From assembly GCA_003956705.1 (NCBI GenBank), contig QZCP01000123.1:118328-182327 (forward strand): a stretch of 64,000 nucleotides of DNA. Direction: 5' to 3'. The notes below the pieces were generated by a model, which searched no databases, had not been told where the DNA came from, and saw only the letters and a program-made list of their open reading frames with translations. Source of the DNA: Brevipalpus yothersi. Its lineage: Eukaryota > Arthropoda > Arachnida > Trombidiformes > Tenuipalpidae. The number at the start of each line of letters is the position of its first letter. Positions within the stretch are counted from its first letter, which is position 1. The translations under genes and the position numbers were made by a program. Shown here in pieces: positions 49,164 through 59,680 of this stretch.

Positions 49164-50188
49164 GCATTTGTATAACATTCTGAGAACTTGATTCCAATAT
49201 TTTGGTATCTTTTCTCTCTTACTGATCTCAAGATCCTATCGACTTTTTAAGAATATAGGTATTGCCACTTCGGTATTGTGAATTAGCCTTCCACCCCTAG
49301 GAAGATACCCATGTGGGTTTTGCTTTGTTCTAATCATGAATATGAGCTATTCAGAAAGATACTTTCTGGTGGAATATTTATGCGAATAATTTGCATTAAA
49401 TAAATTTTTTGTAGGTTTAGCCTTATATTCTAGAATTGTTTTCACCTGCTTTGCACAGTGAGAACGAACCCATTATCATGTCTGCATCAGATAAAATTGA
49501 ATTCACCTAACCAATTAGTTAGCAGGGATCATCGGTTAGCTCTGGAACGATACACTTTTTCTTTCCATCAATTGATATTTAATCGTTTCTGTGAAATTCG
49601 ATTCCATCTGTTGCAGACATGATGGTACGGTCATCCCTCATCCCTCAATGTAGACAAACAAAATTCTAGACAGTATGACTTAATCTATGATCAATTTACA
49701 TCTACACAAAGGTTACAAAAATTATGATCACAGATTGCTTCTGAGATGATCTAACATTTTTTCTTTTGCCAATCCAAAAAGCGTCAAAAGATGTCCCGAT
49801 TTGATGCTTAATTGATCACAGAATTCTTATTCACATGGATTCGCTTATTCTTAAAAATGTGAAATCATAGGACTTTATTCATCAATACACCAGATGGATG
49901 CTTTTTCTCACAAGATTATGAGATATGAATGCATAATTACTCACAAAATAATGTGAAAAATGCTAGATTAATCATCCCATGTAGATGCAGGCCTAATTAC
50001 TGGAAAAAGAGGTGAAAATCGAAAGAAATATCATTTTATTATTATTCTGTATAATAAGTACAATATTATATTATTATTAAATATTATTATTATTATAAAA
50101 AAATATTCCAAATTTTCAATCAAATCAAAAGCAATCGATTATGCATTCGATTCATGAAAATTTTTCCTCATTCATCACTCTAACAGAA
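49164..50188. other. Intergenic stretch between lipases 1 and 2
   Basis: AT-rich spacer with no exon or lipase relic recognised. An ATT-rich run lies near 50035-50100. Confidence 0.5.
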
Positions 50189-50194
50189 TTTATT
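50189..50194 (-). terminator. Poly(A) signal of lipase 2
   Basis: Minus-strand AATAAA starting nine bases after the lipase 2 stop codon, unusually close. Usage inferred from position. Confidence 0.4.
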
Positions 50195-50202
50195 TAACTT
50201 GA

Positions 50203-51366
50203 TCAACATGACCTCAATGGATTAGAAGACGTTTTGAAGCAAGTTCGTTTGAGGTATGGATGATCAGCACAATTAAGTCTTGTGAGACCAACCTCTTGAT
50301 TGCTGAAATTCTCGATAATTTCAGGTGGACATGGATGGTAACGATAGAGACACTTTCCAGAATAAGCTGATATGAATACTAGAAGTGAAAAATAATGGGT
50401 ACATGGAGTTCCTGGCATTAGAATGCAAGGGCCTTGATCAAGTAGAAGACGTTCAGGGTTTGCATAATATACACAATCACCAATCACTTCGAAATAGCCT
50501 AGACGACTGAGAAGAGCCAAAGCTTCATCAACTACTGCAATTTTTGGTGATTTTGTAGTAAAAATAACGTCCACAAATCTAGCACTTGTATGATTAACTA
50601 TTGGATAATTGCTTCGCCGATAAGGAATAAATGGTAATTCGATTGCTAATGAGAGAATGGAATAAATTAATTGAAATATATTGGACTATAACTTGAATTA
50701 CTCACCAATCATATGATGGAAGTGAATGTTATACTTTTTTCGACAGTATTCAGCCATCGGACTCAAAAATTGAGTTCCTGCCGAAAAACCTAGTACACGA
50801 AGATTCTCTTCTCTCACATTTTTCTTTTCCATCAAGTATCTGGCAATATTGCACGTTATTCTTCCATTGAGAATCGGATTGGTCAGTGATAAAAATGAAT
50901 TGATAAGAGGTACTCTAACGCGTCCAATAGTTCGTGGATCAGCCATTCGAGCCCAATCGATTAGGACACCCCAATCATGACTCTGGAAGCATGTGAAAGT
51001 CATCAAAACATTCAACGGTTCATCATATTCTTCCAAATAACCATGAATAGATATACAAACTCTTGATCCCGGCCTAATGGCGCTACATGGAACAAATTTT
51101 TTAGGATCTTCCTTACTTATAGCGAGACATCGAAGGGTATTCTTGTTGTCTACTTGTGGACATGCTGCTATCGGAGGTAAGGTGATTGGATACAACACGA
51201 ATATTAGAGGCTCGAAGAAACCATATTCTTTGTCGAACACCCCGTTCAAGCATGGGAAAAAAATCTGAGGATTCAAAGGATCTTCTCTCTCATAACCTGG
51301 GACTGGAAAATCGAATCGATTGCAATTTATAAGAACTGGAACTAATAGAATCAGAAGAAGTCTCAT
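50203..51366 (-). CDS. Secreted lipase/phospholipase A1-like protein 2
   Basis: Second copy of the tandem set. Exons 51366-50706 and 50645-50203 (60-base intron at the same place and phase as in its paralogues), 367 residues. Signal peptide MRLLLILLVPVLINC. Elbow VLGFSAGTQFLSP with Ser195. The acid position reads AIELPF, again Glu rather than Asp. His in GTPCTH (Thr replaces Ser before the His). DVIFTTKSPKIAVVDE and YFEVIGDCVYYANP fill the second catalytic half. The regularly spaced cysteines (IFFPC, AACP, TLRC, FVPC, RVC) are common to all three and suggest a conserved disulfide set. Substrate cannot be predicted, and whether Glu supports full activity is uncertain. Confidence 0.85.
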
Positions 51367-52307
51367 TGCAACTAAGAAAAATTTTTTTGTTGTTCAACAG
51401 CAAAATTTTTTCAGTAACTCGTTACCAGTTTATGATCAGTTTTAAATGAAAGAAAAGATTTTGTCGTCTTATTGTGATTCAAATGAGGGCCATTATTATG
51501 CAAATAAAAAAGATAAAATGAATTCGAAAAAACTCACCAAGAGGAATGATTAATATTGTCATGAAGGTATTAAATAAAATTTCCAATCTGCTGGTGAAGT
51601 AGGCAGTACACGCTGGTGACATTATGATTTTTTGGGGAAGAGTTATTCAACTTTGATGAAAGTTAGATAAGATTTTTTCATTTTCTATGCCTTCATTTTT
51701 TCATCGAATAGACTTTTTTGCTAATATCGTGGTATTGAATCGTTAAAACACCTGAATTCGGTTGCATTTCTCAAATTTTTGATAGATTTTTGAGGTATGG
51801 ACATTTTTTTCGGCCTCTGACTGTGTTCCTGGTTTCTGAGAGTATAATGAAGATGGTTTGAATTGAAGGTTCAATCTGTTGGTTGAATTCTAGGAAAAAT
51901 AGAAATCGTCAAGAATTGATTTTCTCAACGGACTGTCTTGGATGATCACTATATGAAGGTGAAAATTTATCAATGGACTTTTATACACTTTTATACATTC
52001 AGCTGGACTTTTTGAAGTGTCTAATTGAAGTCCGTGAAATGAATTCATTCAGCAAACCATGATTGACCAAGGAAACTGATTAAATCACTCATATACTGTT
52101 AATATCAAAATGGAGCTCTACGGAACAGAGAATGTTCTGAGATACTAATAGACTAGACTCATATTATGTGGAAATTAATCCAATCATGAAGGTGAATCTG
52201 ATTGCTACTTAATAGAAGAAGTGAAAATAATGATATCGGCCCTTCTGACAGAAGAGAAGCAATTAGCCAAACATTTTTTTTGAATTTGATTATGATCGAC
52301 TCTACAC
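51367..52307. other. Intergenic stretch between lipases 2 and 3
   Basis: AT-rich spacer with no recognisable exon or relic. It includes the upstream region of lipase 2. Confidence 0.5.
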
Positions 52308-52313
52308 TTTATT
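52308..52313 (-). terminator. Poly(A) signal of lipase 3
   Basis: Minus-strand AATAAA 69 bases past the lipase 3 stop codon. Confidence 0.5.
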
Positions 52314-52381
52314 GAGAAAATTCGCTCGGAGTGATCATTCTGATTGTTCAGTCGAGAATTTAAACAATTCGATTCGATTGA

Positions 52382-53555
52382 TTAACACGATTTTATTGGA
52401 TTGGAAGACGTTTCAAAGCAGGTACGCTCGAGAAATGGATGATCAGCACAATTGAGTCGGGTTAAACCAACTTCTCGATTGCTGAACTGTTGAATTATCA
52501 GATCGGGACACGGTCCATAACGATACAAACAGCGTCCCGAATAAGCTGATATATAAACGAAGACTGCGAAAATATGAGAACATGGAGTTCCAGGCATTAT
52601 CATGCAAGGTTCTTGTTCCAGGAGAAGACGTTTCGGATTTGCATAGTAAACACAATCAGCATCAACCTCAAAAAAGCCGAAATGACTGAAACCAGCGAAA
52701 ATTTCATCAATAAACGGAATGTTCGGAGCTTTGGTGGTAAAAATAACATCCACAAACTTAGCACTCGTGCGATTTACTAGAGGATAATTACTTCGTCGAT
52801 ACGGAATGAAAGGTAAGTCGATAGCTGGACCGAAAGAGGAAAGAGGATATAAACAATTCGGATGACAAAGATGATCAGATATACTTACCAACCATATGGT
52901 TGAAGCGGATACCATATTTTACTCGACAGTACTCAGCCATCGGACTGAGAAACTGTGTTCCACCGGAGAAAGACACTGTGAAGACATCCTTAGGATCCAC
53001 TTTCTTCTCTTTTTCCAAATATCGGACGAGATCACAAGTTATTCTTCCACCGAGGATAGTGTTGGATAATCCTAGAAACGCATTAATGATGGGTATTCGA
53101 ACTCTTCCAAACACTCGTGGATCAGCTAATCTAGCCCAATCGAGCAGAATAGCCCAATCATATTCTCTTGAACACGTTAAAGCGGTAAGTATCGAAAGAG
53201 ATTCATCATATTCCGCCAGATAAGCGTGAATATGGATACAAACTCTTGACTTGGGTTCTATCTCAGCACATGGAACAATTTTATCTGGTTTCTTCAAATT
53301 GAGAGCAAGACATCTGAGAGTTTTCTTGCTGGACAATTGTGGACATACTGCTATGGGAGGAAGTGTGAATTGATAGAGCACAAAAAAGAGAGGATCAAAA
53401 AATCCATACTCCTCATCATATACTCCTTTTAGACATGGAATAAAAATTTGAAGATTTATTGGGTCTGATCTCTCAGGACCCTCAACTGGATAGTCAAACC
53501 GATTGCTATTAATGAAGTGGAAAACTTGAAGTATCAGACTAATAAGAAGCCACAT
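52382..53555 (-). CDS. Secreted lipase/phospholipase A1-like protein 3
   Basis: Third tandem copy. Exons 53555-52889 and 52824-52382 (64-base intron, phase 1), 369 residues, signal peptide MWLLISLILQVFHFINS. Unlike its neighbours the elbow reads VSFSGGTQ: the nucleophile Ser197 is kept but the preceding glycine of GxSxG is Ser. Conversely this copy retains the classical Asp at the acid site (AIDLPF). The His site is GTPCSH. The C-terminal block RCLYRYGPCPD...REVGLTRLNCADHPFLERTC is shared with the other two. The reciprocal pattern (Asp with odd elbow here, Glu with normal elbow in copies 1 and 2) suggests divergence of catalytic properties. Confidence 0.85.
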
Positions 53556-53869
53556 AATGAGCCAAAGATGATTTACGCTATCTAGTTAGCTTTGAATCCC
53601 TTTTCTCTCAGTCTTTCTATCATATATGATTTGTCGCGATGGAGTTCTCTTTAAAATATGCTTAAATGGGTATAGTCCTATGATACATATATCTCTCCCT
53701 ACATGATACAGTAAAACTCTAACTCACATATGATGATATTCATGAGTATCGACGATTTCGTAACATCAATTCGCATTATCATAGGGGTGATGAGGTTTTG
53801 ATACTGGATTTGATTCTACTGTGAAATCATATGGTCTTCTATGGTTTCTTTGAATAGTTAACATTGAAT

Positions 53870-54474
53870 CAATGAATTTCACGATATATGAATGCAAGTT
53901 CTCCCAAGGAATTTATGGTCACTCCAATCAAGTTGATTTAAGCTAACCTCTCCATCAATATACAGCCGTATAATCTCATCTGGACTTGGCTCATGATGAT
54001 ATGAGCAGTATTTCGAGCAAACTGTTACATATATCAAAAGAAAACTGAAAAAACGTCAAAACAGATAGTTCTATTCATGGCTATTGTTCGAAAAGAAGAC
54101 GAATCGCAAACTTGAGGGTTATTCTATCTCAAATCGCTTGAAGAGCTTGGTTTTACCGAATTTCGTCACATTCGTGTAGCTCGGTCAAATTGAGGATCCA
54201 GAAATGATGAATGAAAGCAACAAATATTTTCTGGGTGATAGTTGAATGCTTAAAATTTTCAAAAACCGAATAACATACCAAATAAGTTTGCTTTGATGAG
54301 CGAAAATGGAGGTAATTTTATAGCAAAAAAAGTGACTTGAAATATTAACATTTTATACATGATGTATGATTTGAGTTCTTGATCTGTGAGGTTTCTTATC
54401 ATCAAGGTTTTCGCCGAGAAAAATGGGTATAGATTCTTTCTTAAATGATTGTTCTCCAAAACAAATGGGAGCAA
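53870..54474 (-). pseudogene. Relic of a fourth lipase copy (second exon)
   Basis: Reading the minus strand, the stretch ending near 53880 gives PSPDEIIRLYIDGEVSLNQL and then DHKFLGRTC, clearly matching the C-terminal block of the intact lipases (PCPDAIIQLYSNREVGLSRL, DHPFLQRTC), but several conserved cysteines are lost and it ends early at TGA. Further upstream (about 54474-54270) only a vague LPFV...YP pattern remains. The stretch between holds in-frame stops. No first exon with the nucleophile was found. Confidence 0.7.
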
Positions 54475-55848
54475 AGCTCATCAATTCTTTATTCCTTATC
54501 TAATCTCAACAACTAGATTAACAGTGTGTATGCTTTGAAGAGCATCTTCATTTCACCTTCATCAGGCTTTCATCGTCTCCTTGTTTAATTATCTTATGCC
54601 ATCTCTTCAGAATGCCATCAAAAAGTGACAGTAATGACTCACTTAACACTGAATCTTTCCCATTATGAAGAGTATATATTATTCAGGATCGCTTCAACCA
54701 AAATACATTTTGTAATTCTTAACTCATCATTAATGGGCAATTTGTAAATGAAATTACTTTGAGGTATATGTATTCAAACACAATAAATCAAGCGCATACC
54801 GAGTTATGATCACTTGAAATCGTTTGTAAATGATACTTCCGCCCATCATAATTGCACTGAAATTTTAGCGCCTCTTGTTTGTGCTGCTGATCTCGAACTG
54901 CAGTCTCGTTCTTCATTGTGTCGAGGGAAAAAAATTATCCAAATGTAAATGCTAAAACAAAAGCTCCGAAATATTATTAATCACTTGATGTGCTCTCGAT
55001 AAAAAAATATCTTGATTACTGATTTACGATTGCCTGCACACGGTGTAAACTTAATAGTCATGGGAATTTTTTCCAAGAATCAATCTCTCTCTCTCTCTCT
55101 CTCCCTTTTACATAAATACTTCATCGAGATCTGATTGCATCTTCATTTCCACTCATGTGGAGATGATGATAGATTCATTTAGAGAGAATCAATTAACCAT
55201 GGGCTCATGTTATCAATGTCTGCAGCCATGGTGAGAAAAGATTTATGGAAAAGATCAAGTCATGTGAGAAGTTGTATATATATGTGTGAGTAATTTTCTC
55301 TCTTTCCAACTTCTCCACAGGAAATGATGAATAAATGATAAGTGAATATGTGTGTGTAACGGGATATGATTCCGTTTTTCAATCAACACCATCATAGCAA
55401 CTCTGATTCTCCAGTGAAGAGGTTTCAAAAGTGAACACTCTCACACATCATCTTCCACACCCAACAGTATTTACATCTTCAATCACCCCTTTAATGTGAT
55501 ATAACTTACCTGACGTGTGTTAGTAAGTCTTCAACATCATCATGATTATTGAGGTCAGTTGAGGAAGAGTTGTCATCGGTGTCTGTGTCCACGAAGTCAA
55601 TAAAAATAAGAGAGAGATCGACAGCTGGCGATACTTGCTTTCCAATAGACTTATAAGTCTTAAGACTGTTTTCTTTTATCAACATTCTTGATACACATCA
55701 TAAACATTCTTCACTGTGTGTGTTTGTGTGTTAATCATCTCTTCACCATCAACATTATCACCATCACTTGTGTATTGTTCCAATTTCTTTATCCCATCAT
55801 CAATTGCATCATATGACAACATCACCATTGCCATTTAAATAGAGTTGG

Positions 55849-55884
<36 letters not shown>

Positions 55885-56074
55885 ATAAACTGGAGAAGAA
55901 GAGGAAGAAAGATTGACTCATTCGGTTTCATCATCCCATGATCAGTGGTATACTCCTTATACTTACGTGTATTAAACTTGGACACCTATTATGTAGTTGA
56001 TTATCTCTTGATTGTTGCTTGTGATTGACCGATTATTGGACAGACATATACATCGCCATCGGACGCTTACCACC
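54475..56074. other. Intergenic stretch upstream of the viral polymerase
   Basis: AT-rich with CT (about 55085-55105) and GA (about 55853-55880) microsatellites and CATCA-rich patches. No capsid-like or other viral frame was recognised. There is no obvious TATA box close to the polymerase start. Confidence 0.5.
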
Positions 56075-57538
56075 ATGGGACATATCCAGAAAAAGCCACC
56101 GCATTTGTCGATGAAATGTGAATTTATTGGTGAAGCAGAGCCATTTAAAATGACATTCGCCTGGGATACTTCACCATCTTCCCTGTTACCAGAATATGCT
56201 AAATATGCTCGTCACTTGTGGAGAAGTCCATGTAGTGAGGATGAATATTTTAATGATATTTTGGATTACAGTAATACGGTAGGACAGCCACAAAATCCTT
56301 TTCTTTCGTATGCAATATTCTTGGCCAATGAAGCTTTCCGATTACCCAAAAAAGTGCCCATGATCAAATTGGAAGATGTCTTTGGACGTACTGATTTACA
56401 CATTTGGAAATCATCACCTGGTTTACCATGGAAGGAGAAGGGATACCGAACCAAGAGTGATATTCGTGGGAATCCGGCGGCTGTGGATGCAATCATTGAT
56501 TTTTGGAACGATATTCTTAATGGTAAAGATAGAGAACCAGATGACACGATGGTGGTAAACAAAAGGCACATAACTGATCGAGGGAATCACAAAATCCGTG
56601 CCATAATGTGCTATCCAGCGACCATTAATTTTGGTGAAGTTATTTTCACCACTCCACTAACCGATGAATATGTAAAAGGTGGATCTCCAATTGCTTTTGG
56701 CTATGAAACTCTTCGCGGAGGTGCGATGAAAATTTCTCGTGAATGTATTGCTGAGTGGTATACTGCTAGTGATTTCAAGACATTTGACAAATCAGTGCCT
56801 GTATTCCTGCTCCAAGCAGCCTTCAACATTCTTAAGTCGAACATCGATTTCAATGCCTACCAGAACACCAATGAACTTCCGAATGTGCATAGAATGGAGA
56901 TGATGTTCGATTATCTTCGAAATTACTTTATTCACACGCCATTTCGTACCTTCGATGGATACAGATACAGGAAGCATGGTGGCATAGCGAGTGGTTCTGG
57001 TTTCACCACACTTATTGGATCAATTGTTAATTACATACTTATTCAATGGGCCAGTTTAGATCAAAATGGTGTTCCGAGATACATAAAAGTATTCGGAGAT
57101 GATTCAATTTGTGGCCACTCATACAAGTTTGACATCGAGAAAGCAAATAGACTATTCACCCAGATTCGGATGAGTCTGAATCTCAATAAATCCAAAGTTA
57201 CGAAAAGTCTTGCCGAACTTAGTTTCTTGGGCTTCCAAATTAATTATGGTTACCCTAAAAAGGAGTTTGATAGATGGATGGCTTCTCTGATCTATCCAGA
57301 GACAAATGATAAGGATTGGGACACTGTTGCTTCTCGTGCCAAGAGTCTTCTGTATTGCTGCTGTGGTTTCAATCTGGAGTTCGATAAAATATGTCGAGAA
57401 ATTATTGGGAGAAGGGACTTTGAATTGAAAGAGTCGAAAAGAACACATTATATCCGGATGCTTGGTATGGATCTAGATGACTTGAAGGGCCCCGTTCCTA
57501 GTCCGGAGCAACTTCGCCGTCGGTTGACAGAGGTTTAG
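56075..57538 (+). CDS. RdRp: Endogenous partitivirus-like RNA-dependent RNA polymerase
   Basis: Copies a double-stranded RNA genome segment in partitiviruses; here it is embedded in host DNA, i.e. an endogenous viral element. Uninterrupted, 487 residues from the ATG at 56075, which has a strong context (CACCATGG); an in-frame ATG at 56012 would add 21 residues. This is about the full length of a partitivirus polymerase. Visible motifs: PGLPW (115-119) typical of the N-terminal part; motif F KIRAIM (173 on); motif A with Asp233 and Asp238 (SDFKTFD); motif B SGSGFTTLIGSIVN (306-319); motif C GDD (341-343); a motif D Lys in NLNKSK; motif E FLGF (about 385). All catalytic residues are present and there is no stop or frameshift. 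No capsid gene lies nearby. Arthropod partiti-like viruses are the likeliest source. Either the insertion is recent or the frame is under selection. Host expression is unknown. Confidence 0.92.
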   Translation: MGHIQKKPPHLSMKCEFIGEAEPFKMTFAWDTSPSSLLPEYAKYARHLWRSPCSEDEYFNDILDYSNTVGQPQNPFLSYAIFLANEAFRLPKKVPMIKLEDVFGRTDLHIWKSSPGLPWKEKGYRTKSDIRGNPAAVDAIIDFWNDILNGKDREPDDTMVVNKRHITDRGNHKIRAIMCYPATINFGEVIFTTPLTDEYVKGGSPIAFGYETLRGGAMKISRECIAEWYTASDFKTFDKSVPVFLLQAAFNILKSNIDFNAYQNTNELPNVHRMEMMFDYLRNYFIHTPFRTFDGYRYRKHGGIASGSGFTTLIGSIVNYILIQWASLDQNGVPRYIKVFGDDSICGHSYKFDIEKANRLFTQIRMSLNLNKSKVTKSLAELSFLGFQINYGYPKKEFDRWMASLIYPETNDKDWDTVASRAKSLLYCCCGFNLEFDKICREIIGRRDFELKESKRTHYIRMLGMDLDDLKGPVPSPEQLRRRLTEV

Positions 57539-57554
57539 TCTGACGCTATTGCAT

Positions 57555-57720
57555 GAAGGATGTCCAAAATCGTAAGTTTCAAAATCTGAGAAGTTGATGA
57601 AGTATATTTCCATGATACAGTCTAAAGCACTCTAATTTAGTAGTATTTTTTGAGCGAAGCTCATCTCTGATAGTTTTTTTTCTTCTCAGGTCTTGATATT
57701 TACGATTTTGGGCATCCTTC
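57555..57720. repeat. Hairpin-forming inverted repeat just after the polymerase frame
   Basis: Arms 57555-57593 and 57682-57720 are reverse complements at 34 of 39 positions, separated by 88 bases. The left arm begins 17 bases after the polymerase stop codon. A transcript crossing it could fold into a long stem. Origin, viral or host, is unresolved. Confidence 0.8.
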
Positions 57721-58155
57721 GACTAATTTGACAAGTCTAGAAGAACGTTTGATAAAGATAGGATGGAAAATCATCACAAGAGCTGATTAGTTCTTCTGTT
57801 TGATGGAGTTGCTACTACAGTTGAATCATCCTTCCTTACCATCGTTCATCTTTTTTATGGACTTACTTTTTTCCATTAAGTATTCATTGTCTACCCATTC
57901 CCTCTTGCTAAATTTCTTAGAAAACCAACTTTCAGTCAATCTAGTGCTATCTATAATTTCTTTGAAAAAACTGCTCACTCATATGCATTCCTTAAGCCTG
58001 TGATGAGTTATGACCACTATTTCAGAATATTTTTGCATGAACGTATTTTCCATAATTCGCTAATCTGACTTATGCTCTATAGCATGATTGAGTAGAATTC
58101 ATGTATTCAATGCTTAGATTGTTGATAAATGGAATGAATTGCAAATGTTTCGTTC
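57721..58155. other. Intergenic stretch, no gene seen
   Basis: AT-rich. A frame at 57800-58003 is hydrophobic and low-complexity without family motifs. Confidence 0.5.
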
Positions 58156-58337
58156 GACTCAAACCGGTGAATATCATGCAATATGACTTTTATTTCTTTC
58201 ATGTATACAAGGCTACCAAGGTTCAAATGTTGAAACTTGCATTAAGAAGCAATGCAAAATATGCCGTTTGAACCCCGGTAGCTTGGTAAATTTTGATCAA
58301 ACGAAAGATAAAAGTTTATCATGAAAAAATTTGACTC
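58156..58337. repeat. 182-base imperfect palindrome
   Basis: The two halves fold on an apex at about 58244-58250 (stem TTGCATT / AATGCAA). Matching arm segments include GCTACC..GGTTCAAA (58212-58227 against 58270-58284) and ACTTTTAT.TTTC (58186-58200 against 58302-58316), out to GACTC-like ends at 58156 and 58337. Symmetry about the centre is within one base. It could be a MITE-like element or a small-RNA precursor. Confidence 0.65.
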
Positions 58338-59680
58338 TAAAACTCCAACTAATTACGAAATTGGAAAATTCCATATTTAAAAAATCATAGGCCTTCAAAA
58401 CCCAAATTTCAATAGTCTACAAAATTTTCGATTTTTTCGAAATCATTTAGAATTTTGGAGTGAATTTTTTGTGATAAACTTCATCTTCTCTTCAATCAAA
58501 ATATTTATATCTGCTAAAGCTCAAGCGGCACATTTTTTTTGCTTTTTCATGGAAATTTTGATATTTTTAAACTTGTTAACTCTGTACATATAATTTCCCT
58601 TGTACATTTTCATTAGATCGGAATAGATGTTCGATCTTTTTGACAGTACAAGTTTGATATAATCATAATCCTCCCGATGGTACAAAACTTAGTACTTTTT
58701 TGTACGATCCTCTCTTTTGAAAAGAAAGGGGAGTCCTTACAATGTTGAACTATCAAAAATTGGTGGTCTTAAAAATCTGGATTTTTGGATTTTGAGAATT
58801 CTTAAAATTCTTTGTGTTCCCTCTGAAAGTTCATGTGTTACAAAATTTTCAATTTCTATTTCCCTTACTTGAACTTTGTATCACTCAATAAAACTTTGGT
58901 GAGTCCAAGTGCTTCATGATGGTTTGATTTTCATTTCAATTGTATCAATTGTATGTTCAGAATCGATCAAACATATTCTATCTTTTTTGATGTCCTTTCG
59001 AAAACCATATTCAAGAAAGGAGGTTTTTGAAAAGATTGTACGATGGACGGTTGAAGAGTTCTTATCCTATTCGAATCTCGAATAGACACTATATCTAGGT
59101 GCATTTTATACAACACGTTGTATAAATATTTGGTTCAGAATTGATTTTTTCAATATTCACCTGGATCGATAGAATCAATCACTTTCTCAAATTGACTTCT
59201 TTTTCGTCTTCCATCAAATTAAACACGATCGAGTATCAACAGGCTGTGATCCGATCGAGCTCCTATTCAATTTTGTCTAGCCCCTTATGCTCAACGAAAT
59301 GAACTTTGGTATATTCCAAATAATTTTTTCCATCTCATTAAATATAGAAATTTTATGTGAAAAACCAAAAAATCTTCTGAAAAGCGAATAAATTACCAAA
59401 AACTAGCCTGAACACTACAGTTTCTATGACAGTCTTGAAGATTTCAAACGATTTTGGGGAACACAACTATCAAAGTCCAATAAGGCAACTCGACTGATGT
59501 ATGACTTCAATTCCTCGAATCAATCAAAAAAATTGACTGTGAGATGTTTATGATATCTTTTTTATTGACTCTTTTGTTGATGATTTTGTTTTTTAGCTCA
59601 CGAATTCTGATATAAGAAAGTAACAAGAGAATTCTTCCAGTTTGTTGGAATTGAAAAACATGTAAAGTTCTCACAGCAAA
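58338..59680. other. Intergenic stretch upstream of IR 2
   Basis: AT-rich sequence with no coding exon, relic or microsatellite of note. Confidence 0.5.

Noticed and set aside
56266..56571. Minus-strand open frame inside the polymerase
   Set aside because: Shadow of the sense frame, no motif or splice sites.
56075..57538. Viral polymerase read as a retrotransposon reverse transcriptase
   Set aside because: Motif C is GDD rather than xxDD, motif B is of the SGSxFT...N type, and there is no integrase, RNase H or long terminal repeat.
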